DNA of 9,536 nt from Clostridiales bacterium (GCA_031271375.1 JAISVU010000187.1:1-9536), one strand, 5' to 3'; shown: positions 1-6,277, counted from the stretch's first letter. Numbers and translations are program-made. Notes: generated by a model from the sequence alone, not told the origin.

Positions 1-244
1 CCCTTACCCGTCTGGTGTAGCGCGCCAGCCGGGCGGTTTATTTCTGTTGCACTGTCCTTGGGGTCGCCCCCACCGGCCGTTAGCCGGCATCCTGCCCTGC
101 GGCGCTCGGACTTTCCTCGGCTAGAACCGAGAACCGAGAGCTTAGAGCCGAGATAGAATGTTGAAGAGGTTCCTTCTGAACAGTAACTATCTGTGCTCTC
201 GGCTCTGCGTTCTGAGCTCTAGGCGCGACCGTCCGGTTTACTCG
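1..244 (-). ncRNA. rnpB: RNase P RNA, catalytic subunit (5' part; 3' end cut by the window edge)
   Basis: RNA component of ribonuclease P, which removes the 5' leader of precursor tRNAs. Read on the minus strand, the universal blocks appear in order: the 5' P4 strand with GAGGAAAGTCCGAGC (104-118), GCAGGGCAGGATGCC (86-100), CAGTGCAACAGAAATAAACC (35-54) and GGTAAGGG at the very edge (1-8). The 5' end, with CCGGACGGTCGCGCC, matches the usual P1/P2 entry. I place it near 244 from the promoter, 7 nt past the -10. The order and spacing suit a type A RNA, as usual in Clostridia. The 3' half, including the second P4 strand and the CCA-binding loop, lies outside the window. P3 is greatly enlarged (121-222), as described in its own entry. 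Identification is firm; the exact 5' nucleotide is inferred. Confidence 0.95.
121..222 (-). repeat. Heptanucleotide tandem repeats forming an expanded P3 stem in rnpB
   Basis: Each arm is exactly 36 nt: four 7-nt units between two 4-nt caps. On the plus strand the left arm (121-156) reads CTAG, AACCGAG, AACCGAG, AGCTTAG, AGCCGAG, ATAG. The right arm (187-222) reads CTAT, CTGTGCT, CTCGGCT, CTGCGTT, CTGAGCT, CTAG. The arms pair across a 30-nt loop (157-186) with 29 of 36 positions matched, two of them as wobbles. The mismatches recur with a 7-nt period, so the stem is a ladder of short helices separated by mostly 2-nt internal loops. Position within rnpB corresponds to P3. Short tandem heptad repeats inside rnpB are known from heterocyst-forming cyanobacteria; this case is in a different helix and lineage. 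Confidence 0.85.
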
Positions 245-249
245 GATTT

Positions 250-278
250 ATTATAACCTATGTTTTTTACCCTGTCAA
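250..278 (-). promoter_or_regulatory. Sigma-70/sigma-A promoter of rnpB
   Basis: On the minus strand, TTGACA (273-278) and TATAAT (250-255) are separated by exactly 17 nt, a perfect consensus match. The predicted start falls near 244, just where the conserved RNase P RNA begins. This fits a highly expressed stable RNA. Confidence 0.93.
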
Positions 279-289
279 ATAAACACTCC

Positions 290-318
290 TTGCTTTATTG
301 CCTGATATAAGATAAAAT
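290..318 (+). promoter_or_regulatory. Candidate promoter for the DUF1385-prmC-prfA gene block
   Basis: TTGCTT (290-295) and TAAAAT (313-318) are 17 nt apart, with a predicted start near 325, just before the GGAGGG ribosome binding site at 328-333. It lies back to back with the rnpB promoter; the two -35 boxes are only 11 nt apart. The match is good but not perfect, and the leader would be very short. Confidence 0.55.
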
Positions 319-341
319 GAATCAACCGGAGGGATAAATCA

Positions 342-1349
342 ATGATTAACAAGGATAAAAAGGAAAAGCCCGCGTTCTACGGCGGGCAGGCGGCTATGGA
401 AGGTGTTATGATGCGCGGTAAGAAATCATACGCGCTGTCGGTGCGCACGCCGAGCAAGGGCATAGAGACGAGGCTCAAGGCAATCAACAAGGCCGAGCGG
501 CATCCGTTTTTCAAGCTGCCTGTTATCCGCGGCATGGTTTCGTTCGTTTCCTCGCTGTACCTGGGCGTTAAGGTTATTTATGATTCCGCCGATATGGCGG
601 GGTTAAGCGACCTGGAGGAAGAGAACCCGTCCCGCTTCGAGAAATGGCTGGAGAAGAAATTCGGCGACAAGCTGTTCAATTACCTGATGTATTTCAGCGT
701 GTTTGTGTCGATATGCTTCAGCATCGGGCTCTTTATCCTGCTGCCCACCTGGATTTCCAGTTTTATTAACCCGCTTATCGGCGAGCGGAAATGGATTCTT
801 GGCGTGTGCGAGGGACTGCTGCGCATGGCCATTTTTATCGGCTATCTGTTCCTTGTGTCCAAGATGAAGGAGATAAAACGGGTTTTCCAGTACCACGGCG
901 CAGAGCACAAGACGATTAACTGCTATGAGAGCGGGGCGGAGCTTACCCCGGAGAACGTTAAAACCTTTACGACAAGGCATAAGCGCTGCGGCACGAGCCT
1001 GTTATTGATTGTTATGCTGGTGAGCATGGTCGTGTTCTTCTTCGTCCGGTTCGACAATATATGGCTGCGCCTGTTGAGCCGCCTGCTGCTGATACCCTTC
1101 GTCGCGGGGATCAGCTATGAGCTGATTATGTGGGCGGGGCGCTCCAAAGCCCGGATTGTCGGCATTATCAGCGCCCCTGGGCTGTGGCTGCAGAGCATTA
1201 CGACATATGAACCGGATAATTCTCAGATTGAAGTGGCGATCGCGGCGCTGAAAGCGGTTCTGGTCGACGACGGGATTATTGTAGGGGCGGGGTCATCCCG
1301 CCCGGATACCGACGGGCCGGATACCGATGATACGGGCGATAATGCCTAA
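342..1349 (+). CDS. DUF1385 integral membrane protein (YqhQ-like)
   Basis: A 335-residue protein of the DUF1385 family (YqhQ in Bacillus subtilis), whose biochemical role is not established as far as I know. The family signature is clear near the N-terminus (YGGQAAMEGVMMRG, residues 13-26) and in the middle (YHGAEHKTINCYE, 184-196). Hydrophobic segments at about 112-140, 158-173, 217-236 and 244-264 indicate a multi-pass membrane protein. The start is supported by GGAGGG 8 nt upstream. The family normally ends soon after a PDxSQIEVAIAALK motif, here at 291-304. The last 28 or so residues are an Asp/Gly-rich tail partly encoded by a palindromic repeat (1281-1304), so the original stop was probably lost and the frame extended into prmC. 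It overlaps the chosen prmC start by 8 nt, suggesting coupled translation. Confidence 0.92.
   Translation: MINKDKKEKPAFYGGQAAMEGVMMRGKKSYALSVRTPSKGIETRLKAINKAERHPFFKLPVIRGMVSFVSSLYLGVKVIYDSADMAGLSDLEEENPSRFEKWLEKKFGDKLFNYLMYFSVFVSICFSIGLFILLPTWISSFINPLIGERKWILGVCEGLLRMAIFIGYLFLVSKMKEIKRVFQYHGAEHKTINCYESGAELTPENVKTFTTRHKRCGTSLLLIVMLVSMVVFFFVRFDNIWLRLLSRLLLIPFVAGISYELIMWAGRSKARIVGIISAPGLWLQSITTYEPDNSQIEVAIAALKAVLVDDGIIVGAGSSRPDTDGPDTDDTGDNA
1281..1304. repeat. GTAGGGGCG palindromic repeat, copy 1 (3' end of the DUF1385 gene)
   Basis: GTAGGGGCGG leads into a perfect 7-bp hairpin, GGGCGGG (1285-1291) and CCCGCCC (1297-1303), around the loop GTCAT. It shares the GTAGGGGCG core with copies at 1679, 2294 and, inverted, 2269. 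It is translated as part of the protein's C-terminal tail. Confidence 0.7.
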
Positions 1350-2244
1350 CATATCCGACGCGCTGGCTTACGGGCGGACGATGTTGTCCGAACAGGGTAT
1401 CGGGACGGCGGGGTTGGACTCAGCTCTGCTGTTAATTCGGGTTGCCGGATTATCAAAAACGGATTTGGCCACAAAGACACAAAGACTTCTTAGCGAGGCG
1501 GAGTACCGCGCCTACGACGAAATGCTCCGGCGGCGGGCAGCCTTTGAGCCTGTTCAATATATTCTAAACGCCTGTGAGTTTATGTCGCTGCCCTTTTATG
1601 TGGACGAACGGGTTTTAATACCCAGGGCGGACACGGAGACGCTGGCGGAAGCGGTAATCGGATATGTGTATCTTCGCTGTAGGGGCGAACTGCGTTCGTC
1701 CGCATTGTCGCCCGCGCGTGAAAATATCAACATCCTTGACCTCTGCTGCGGTTCCGGCGCGCTGGCTGTGTCGTTGGCCCATTATATCCCCAAAACGCGG
1801 GTAACGGCGTCCGACATCGACGCCGGAGTGCTGCAAGTCGCGGGTATAAACGCGGAACGGAATGGAGTGTCTGAACGTATTAACTTAGTAGAAAGCGATC
1901 TGTTCGCCTCGATTCCACGAGGGCGACTGTTTGATATTATCGTATCTAACCCGCCGTATGTGCGAAGCGGCGATATCCCGGGCCTTGAGCCGGGCGTTAA
2001 GGATTACGAGCCCCGCCTTGCCCTGGACGGCGGCGCGGACGGCCTGCGGTTTTTGGATATAATAATAAGGGATTCCCGGGGTTATCTTCGTCCCGGCGGC
2101 GGGCTTTTTCTGGAGATAGGGCATGACCAGGGAGCGGATGTTAAAACGATGTTGGAGCAGGCAGGGTATATGAATGTTAAAGTGTTGAAAGATTTGGCGG
2201 GGAAGGATAGGGTGTTGCAGGGAGAAATGATGTCGGTAACTTAG
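1342..2244 (+). CDS. prmC: Peptide chain release factor N5-glutamine methyltransferase
   Basis: PrmC (HemK) uses S-adenosylmethionine to methylate the glutamine of the GGQ motif in release factors, needed for efficient termination; its substrate RF1 is encoded next. From the ATG at 1342 the protein has 300 residues. An N-terminal helical domain contains FEPVQYI (68-74). The Rossmann methyltransferase domain follows, with the SAM-binding stretch ILDLCCGSGALAVSL (131-145) and the catalytic NPPY (203-206) that defines N5-glutamine methyltransferases. An in-frame ATG at 1327 would add five residues. I prefer 1342 because the family's N-terminal helix then starts normally and the ATG overlaps the upstream stop; neither start has a strong ribosome binding site. 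Oddity: residues about 111-128, just before the SAM motif, are an extra segment encoded by a palindromic repeat. Confidence 0.95.
   Translation: MPNISDALAYGRTMLSEQGIGTAGLDSALLLIRVAGLSKTDLATKTQRLLSEAEYRAYDEMLRRRAAFEPVQYILNACEFMSLPFYVDERVLIPRADTETLAEAVIGYVYLRCRGELRSSALSPARENINILDLCCGSGALAVSLAHYIPKTRVTASDIDAGVLQVAGINAERNGVSERINLVESDLFASIPRGRLFDIIVSNPPYVRSGDIPGLEPGVKDYEPRLALDGGADGLRFLDIIIRDSRGYLRPGGGLFLEIGHDQGADVKTMLEQAGYMNVKVLKDLAGKDRVLQGEMMSVT
1679..1713. repeat. GTAGGGGCG palindromic repeat, copy 2, carried in frame inside prmC
   Basis: Starts with the core GTAGGGGCGA. GGGCGAAC (1683-1690) pairs with GTTCGTCC (1694-1701, one G-T wobble), and an outer GGGCGA (1683-1688) can alternatively pair with TCGCCC (1708-1713). 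It lies wholly inside the prmC reading frame and encodes a segment that other PrmC proteins lack or have much shorter. Confidence 0.7.
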
Positions 2245-2245
2245 T

Positions 2246-2269
2246 GGGCGGCTGATAGCCGCCCCTACA
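2246..2269. repeat. GTAGGGGCG palindromic repeat, copy 3 (inverted, after prmC)
   Basis: A perfect 8-bp hairpin, GGGCGGCT (2246-2253) and AGCCGCCC (2257-2264), with a 3-nt loop. CCTACA follows, so on the minus strand it reads TGTAGGGGCGGCT. It begins 2 nt after the prmC stop. There is no T-run on either side, so it is not a typical intrinsic terminator, though it could stabilise the prmC 3' end. Confidence 0.75.
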
Positions 2270-2293
2270 CAATGCAGCGTTAAGTAATCATCC

Positions 2294-2316
2294 GTAGGGG
2301 CGATTATTAATTGTCG
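2294..2316. repeat. GTAGGGGCG palindromic repeat, copy 4 (degenerate)
   Basis: GTAGGGGCGAT is followed by TATTA and ATTGTCG, which would be ATCGCCC in an intact copy. The hairpin survives only through G-T pairs. It lies 25 nt from copy 3 in opposite orientation, and both are in the prmC-prfA gap (2245-2354). A palindrome TTGTCGACAA overlaps its right side at 2311-2320. I see no convincing prfA promoter in the gap. Confidence 0.6.
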
Positions 2317-2354
2317 ACAAGTTATTAACATCTTCTAAACGAAAGGAGCTTTTC

Positions 2355-3422
2355 ATGTTTTCCAGACTTGACGATATAGAGACCCGCTACGACGCGATAG
2401 GCGAGAAGGTGGGCGATCCCGCCGTCATCGCGAACCAGAACGAGTGGCGGACTCTGATGAAGGAACGCAGCGGCCTTGAGCCGATTGTGGAAAAATACAA
2501 GGAATACCGCAAACTGACGCAGGAGGTCGGCGAGCACAAAGAAATGCTGGAAGAAAACCACGACGACGACTTCCGGGAGCTGATAAAAGAGGAGTACGCC
2601 GAGGGGCGGAGGCGGCTGGAGGCCGTCACGGAGGAGCTGAAGACGCTGCTGCTGCCCAGAGACCCTAACGACGACAAGAACGTCATTGTGGAGATACGCG
2701 GCGGGGCCGGCGGCGACGAGGCGGCCCTGTTCGCTTACGATTTGTACCGGATGTACTGCCGCTACGCCGAGCGGCGGCGTTTCAAGACCGAGCTGTTGAG
2801 CTACAACGAGAACGGGCTGGGCGGGTTTAAGGAGGCCGTTTTCCAGATGAACGGGGCGGGGGCTTATTCCCGGCTTAAGTATGAAAGCGGTGTCCACCGC
2901 GTCCAGCGCATCCCCGTTACCGAGACCAACGGGCGCATACACACCTCCACCGTTACCGTGGCCGTCCTTCCAGAGGCCGAGGAGCTGGACGTCGACTTGG
3001 ACATGAACGACGTTTCTATCGATGTCTACCGCTCCCACGGGCACGGGGGTCAGAACGTCAACACAACCGACTCCGCCGTGCGCGTGACCCACGCTAAGAG
3101 CGGCATCGTCGTCACCTGCCAGGACGAAAAGTCCCAGCATAAGAACAAAGACAAGGCCCTGCGGATTCTCCGGGCCAAGCTCTATGAGCTGGAGCAGCAG
3201 CGCCAGCGCGACGAGATATCCAAAGAGCGCCGTTCCCAGGTAGGCACCGGTGACCGCTCCGAGCGTATCAGAACGTATAATTATCCCCAGGGCCGCGTCT
3301 CGGACCACCGTATAAACCTCACCCTTTACAAGCTGGAAGCCTTCCTGGACGGCGACATGGACGAGATGACCGACGCGCTGATAACAACCGACCAAGCAGC
3401 GCGCCTTAGCGCGAGTGAATAA
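2355..3422 (+). CDS. prfA: Peptide chain release factor 1
   Basis: RF1 recognises UAA and UAG stop codons in the ribosomal A site and triggers peptide release. The 355-residue length is normal. Seen in order: a coiled N-terminal domain (about 1-105), GGAGGDEAALFAYDLY (116-131), the PVT tripeptide (187-189) that reads the stop codon and separates RF1 from RF2 (SPF), and the catalytic loop SHGHGGQNVNTTDS (227-240) with GGQ at 231-233. RSQVGTGDRSERIRTYNYPQ (293-312) is also typical. Q233 is the residue methylated by PrmC, encoded just upstream. The start is set by AAAGGAG (2342-2348) at 6 nt. The stop overlaps the Nudix start in TAATG, so the two are probably co-translated. The symbol refers to the release factor, not the Listeria virulence regulator. 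Confidence 0.98.
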   Translation: MFSRLDDIETRYDAIGEKVGDPAVIANQNEWRTLMKERSGLEPIVEKYKEYRKLTQEVGEHKEMLEENHDDDFRELIKEEYAEGRRRLEAVTEELKTLLLPRDPNDDKNVIVEIRGGAGGDEAALFAYDLYRMYCRYAERRRFKTELLSYNENGLGGFKEAVFQMNGAGAYSRLKYESGVHRVQRIPVTETNGRIHTSTVTVAVLPEAEELDVDLDMNDVSIDVYRSHGHGGQNVNTTDSAVRVTHAKSGIVVTCQDEKSQHKNKDKALRILRAKLYELEQQRQRDEISKERRSQVGTGDRSERIRTYNYPQGRVSDHRINLTLYKLEAFLDGDMDEMTDALITTDQAARLSASE

Positions 3423-3919
3423 TGATTACCCTGCGTAACGGCACGGCGGCGTTTTTGAGGAACAACGGCAATATTTTATTGATTAAGCGGGCCGGGAACC
3501 GGGTTATCCTTCCGGGGGTTTGGAGCGGCGTCGGCGGGCATATGGAGCCGGGGGAGTTGAACAACCCGTCGGCGGCCTGTATCCGCGAGATTGAAGAGGA
3601 GACGGGAATCGCTTCTTCTGATATAAACGGCCTTGAGCTGCTGTATGTTATTTTGAGACGTTTTAACGATGAAATACGCCAAAGTTATATCTATTTCGGA
3701 GAAACTTCAAAGACCGGGGTCGTCCAAACCGACGAGGGCGAGTTGTTTTGGGTTTCCGAAAACGAGCTGCTCGAACGGGAGTTTTCGGCCACGTTTACCG
3801 CGATGCTGGAACATTACATAAAAAGGGACAGGGACGACCGGGCTGTATATGCGGGCGTGGCGGGGAATGACGGCGGGAGGTTAAGGATGGTATGGGCGCG
3901 GTGCGAGGATTTCGGCTAA
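3422..3919 (+). CDS. Nudix hydrolase
   Basis: A 165-residue member of the Nudix superfamily, which hydrolyses nucleoside diphosphates linked to another moiety, often damaged or surplus nucleotides, using divalent metal. The Nudix box spans residues 39-63: G39, E45, then REIEEETGI (55-63), with the metal-binding glutamates E59 and E60. The spacing between E45 and R55 is nine residues rather than the classical seven, a small insertion (LNNPSAACI). A preceding VWSGVGGHMEPGE stretch resembles 8-oxo-dGTPase and mRNA-decapping-like members, but substrate cannot be assigned. The last 30 or so residues, rich in Arg, Asp and Gly, lie beyond the fold. It starts inside the prfA stop (TAATG) without a clear ribosome binding site of its own, so translation is probably coupled to prfA. 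Confidence 0.9.
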   Translation: MITLRNGTAAFLRNNGNILLIKRAGNRVILPGVWSGVGGHMEPGELNNPSAACIREIEEETGIASSDINGLELLYVILRRFNDEIRQSYIYFGETSKTGVVQTDEGELFWVSENELLEREFSATFTAMLEHYIKRDRDDRAVYAGVAGNDGGRLRMVWARCEDFG

Positions 3920-3961
3920 TATTAACGCTTCCATGGCAACGGTTTTTTATGTTTCTCTTAA

Positions 3962-4044
3962 TCTCTGTGTCTCTGTGTGAAAAGGTTTTAATAGCATGTT
4001 TAGATAGGGAATTATTACACACAGAGGCACAGAGGCACGGAGAG
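3962..4044. repeat. CACAGAGG-type inverted repeat, copy 1
   Basis: The left arm TCTCTGTGTCTCTGTGTG (3962-3979) is the near complement of CACACAGAGGCACAGAGG (4018-4035). The two differences in the core allow G-T pairing, so the pair can fold over a loop of about 38 nt. A further unit, CACGGAGAG (4036-4044), extends the right arm. It occupies the gap between the Nudix gene and the SLH gene. The same sequence recurs at 8142-8213. It has no coding capacity and no transposase; a miniature transposable or REP-like element is the likeliest nature. Confidence 0.75.
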
Positions 4045-4056
4045 CGTTAAAGATTT

Positions 4057-4085
4057 TTGACTTAGTAAATATATTTGCTTATAAA
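4057..4085 (+). promoter_or_regulatory. Promoter of the SLH-domain protein gene
   Basis: TTGACT (4057-4062) and TATAAA (4080-4085) are separated by 17 nt, one mismatch from consensus in each box. The predicted start near 4092 leaves a leader of about 95 nt before the ATG at 4187. The promoter begins just outside the inverted repeat. Confidence 0.8.
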
Positions 4086-4091
4086 TGGTTA

Positions 4092-4186
4092 AATAAAGCG
4101 TTCCCTTTCTTTCCCTGACGAATAAACATGTTTTTCGCAAACAATATATTACAAGTTTACAACATCCTTTTGAAAGGGGAATAATA
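4092..4186 (+). promoter_or_regulatory. 5' leader of the SLH gene with possible ribosome-binding-site pairing
   Basis: The ribosome binding site is GAAAGGGG (4172-4179), 7 nt before the ATG. Upstream in the leader, TTCCCTTTC (4101-4109) is complementary to GAAAGGGGAA with one bulged base, so the site could be masked by a long-range helix. AAACATGTTT (4124-4133) is a short palindrome in between. This is a possibility from complementarity only. Confidence 0.3.
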
Positions 4187-6226
4187 ATGAAAAAGATCGC
4201 TGCGATTTTAGTATTGTTAGGGGCTTTGGTTATCTGTGCGCCTGCAATGGCGGCCGAGCCGATGTTTGAGGACACTGCCGGGCACTGGGCCGAGGAAGAG
4301 ATAAACCGTTGGGCCGGGTACGGCGTAATCAGCGGATGGGACGGCTATTTCAGGCCGCAGGACAATATAACCGTCGCCGAGTTTTCAGCCATTCTGGACA
4401 ATGTAATGCGCTTTACCGACCAAGCGGAATACGACCCTGAGATATACAAAGATCTGAACGCGGACGACTGGTACTTGCCCGCCATGCTCAGACTGGCAAA
4501 GGCCGGGATAATTGCCCCGAACAGGGAAGGGAAACTGAACCCGGCTGAACTCCTTACCAGGGCGGACGAAGCCGTTATGCTGGCCAAAGCGTTCAGCCTT
4601 ACGCCCGTTTCGGGGGCCGTAACATTCAGGGACAACGACGAGATAGCCCCGTCGGTCAAGCCGTATGTAAAGGCAATGCAGGAAGAAGGCTACATAACGG
4701 GTTATCCTTCGGGCACAGGCTTCGCCTTCAGGCCGGATCAGCCGGTGACAAGAGCGGAAGCGGTGGCGATGATAGGCGTTATCGTCGCGGGCTATGTTGA
4801 CGGAAGCGGGGATGTTACCGGGAGCGTTGACGGGAATGTGCTGGTGTCCGCTGCGGGTTCGGAGCTGTCGCTTGCGGATATCGCGGGGAACTTGTATATA
4901 TCCGGGGGCGCTTCCGATGTTACGATAAACGACGTGACGGTTAAAGGCGACACTATCATCAATTCCCCCGGTAAAGTGAAGGTCCTTAACAGCAGGATGA
5001 ACGCGGTGCTGGTTGACGCCGTGGGCGGGAACACTGCGCTGACCGTCGAGGGCGCTATTAACATCCATTCGATAGAGATGCGTACCGGCGGCGTTATCGA
5101 AGCGCTACCCAACGATTACGGATTTATCCGCAACACCATAATATCCAAGAGCCTGCCCGAGGGCCAGACCGTGACGCTGAAGGGCGATTTCCGCCAGTTT
5201 ATGAACAACGCGCGGGAATCCGCCGTAAACCGGGCCGGGGCAGTCTTTAACACCGCCGACATTAAACCGGTCGAAGCCACGGCGGTGACGGGTTCCAGGC
5301 CGACGAACAACAGGCTTACGGCGGATATAACCTCGCGGAGCCTGGGGACGGCCTATGTGCTGATTTTAAAGGACACTGCGACTAGGGAGCCCTCGCGGGA
5401 CGAGATTATGGACAAAAAGATATACGAGCCCGCGGCGCATGTATTCGACTACGGCAGCTTCCGGGTTTACCCCAATAACACCGAGACATTCGTCTTTACC
5501 GGGGCGAACCAAAAGCTGGGGATAGACAACCAGGGGCATAAGATATACGTGATCGTTGAGGACGGCAACGGGGCGCTGGCCGAAGCCGTGTCGGAGCCGG
5601 TATATTTCCGGCCCGGAGTAGAGGACGTTTATGTGGAGGACGCGAAGAACATCATCGCCGTGTTTGACCACCCCTTCGACAGCGGGGCGGCGGTGGAGGA
5701 ATGCTACGACCTTTATATCGGTTCGGGTATGCGCGAAAAGGTGAGTTACCGCGCTTATAACGTCTTCCCCGACCCAAACCATGAGAGCTGGACATACCGG
5801 TTATCCCTTGTGTACGGCGACAGCCTTGAGGAAGCGGTCTTTGTAAGCGTTGAGCCGAAAAACGGCCAGGGCCAGAGCATGACTGCCGCCTATAACCCGC
5901 GCAGCATCTTCGCGAAGGCGTTTAACGCCGTAACCACGCTGGACAATACCGTCGATATATCGGGAAGCGTTAGCAAGCGCTGCGATATTTACTGGGTTTT
6001 GACGGACGAATATGTGAGAAATGTCAGGCAGTACGCCTATGATATCGCGTCTGAGAATTTCCCGGTGACGTCTGTAAATACGCGTTACGGCAATCTTCTC
6101 GCGCAGAACGGGGATTTTAGGACATATATCAACGGCTTTTCCGAAACGCCCGAGTATTATTATCTGTACGTATATATCACCGACGGAGTGGGGAGCCCTG
6201 AAGTAAGGATGTATGTGATTGAATAA
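4187..6226 (+). CDS. Secreted cell-surface protein with three SLH domains
   Basis: A 679-residue exported protein. A signal peptide (MKKIAAILVLLGALV, then APAMA) is probably cut after residue 22. Three SLH domains follow at about 27-74, 86-138 and 147-203. These bind pyruvylated secondary cell-wall polymer and hold S-layer and other surface proteins. The anchoring motif is intact in repeats 2 (LTRADE, 123-128) and 3 (VTRAE, 187-191), but repeat 1 has TVAE (62-65), lacking the usual Arg. Residues about 208-300 are Gly/Val/Asp-rich with short alternating strands (for example GNLYISGGASDVTINDVTVKGD), suggesting a small beta-helix or stacked-sheet stalk. The remaining 370 residues look like beta-sandwich modules (about 370-475, 478-570, 585-679) but match no family I can name. 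It stands alone, between its own promoter and a terminator. Ligand or activity is unknown. Confidence 0.88.
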   Translation: MKKIAAILVLLGALVICAPAMAAEPMFEDTAGHWAEEEINRWAGYGVISGWDGYFRPQDNITVAEFSAILDNVMRFTDQAEYDPEIYKDLNADDWYLPAMLRLAKAGIIAPNREGKLNPAELLTRADEAVMLAKAFSLTPVSGAVTFRDNDEIAPSVKPYVKAMQEEGYITGYPSGTGFAFRPDQPVTRAEAVAMIGVIVAGYVDGSGDVTGSVDGNVLVSAAGSELSLADIAGNLYISGGASDVTINDVTVKGDTIINSPGKVKVLNSRMNAVLVDAVGGNTALTVEGAINIHSIEMRTGGVIEALPNDYGFIRNTIISKSLPEGQTVTLKGDFRQFMNNARESAVNRAGAVFNTADIKPVEATAVTGSRPTNNRLTADITSRSLGTAYVLILKDTATREPSRDEIMDKKIYEPAAHVFDYGSFRVYPNNTETFVFTGANQKLGIDNQGHKIYVIVEDGNGALAEAVSEPVYFRPGVEDVYVEDAKNIIAVFDHPFDSGAAVEECYDLYIGSGMREKVSYRAYNVFPDPNHESWTYRLSLVYGDSLEEAVFVSVEPKNGQGQSMTAAYNPRSIFAKAFNAVTTLDNTVDISGSVSKRCDIYWVLTDEYVRNVRQYAYDIASENFPVTSVNTRYGNLLAQNGDFRTYINGFSETPEYYYLYVYITDGVGSPEVRMYVIE

Positions 6227-6248
6227 CCGCTCTTTCCGCAATACACAG

Positions 6249-6277
6249 AAAAAACCTATTTACAACGCGGTTTTTTT
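6249..6277 (+). terminator. Rho-independent-like terminator after the SLH gene
   Basis: AAAAAACC (6249-6256) pairs with GGTTTTTT (6269-6276) around a 12-nt loop, ending in seven T. The stem has only two G-C pairs, so it is weak, but its position 22 nt after the stop and its T-run fit. The mecA -35 box lies in the loop. Confidence 0.5.

Noticed and set aside
1470..1486. CACAAAGACACAAAGAC inside prmC, similar to the CACAGAGG repeats
   Set aside because: The encoded residues (ATKTQR) fall in a part of PrmC with normal length compared with the family, and there is no inverted partner. Probably chance similarity.
2311..2320. TTGTCGACAA palindrome before prfA as an operator
   Set aside because: Ten bases is short, it overlaps a decayed repeat, and there is no supported promoter for it to control.
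2325..3395. Long 356-codon open frame on the minus strand opposite prfA
   Set aside because: It is the antisense of a clear RF1 gene, is Val/Leu-rich from complementary codons, and has no ribosome binding site or recognisable domain.
3926..3947. Possible terminator after the Nudix gene (CGGTTTTTT)
   Set aside because: The T-run is real but the preceding CTTCCATGGCAAC gives no stable stem with a usable loop.
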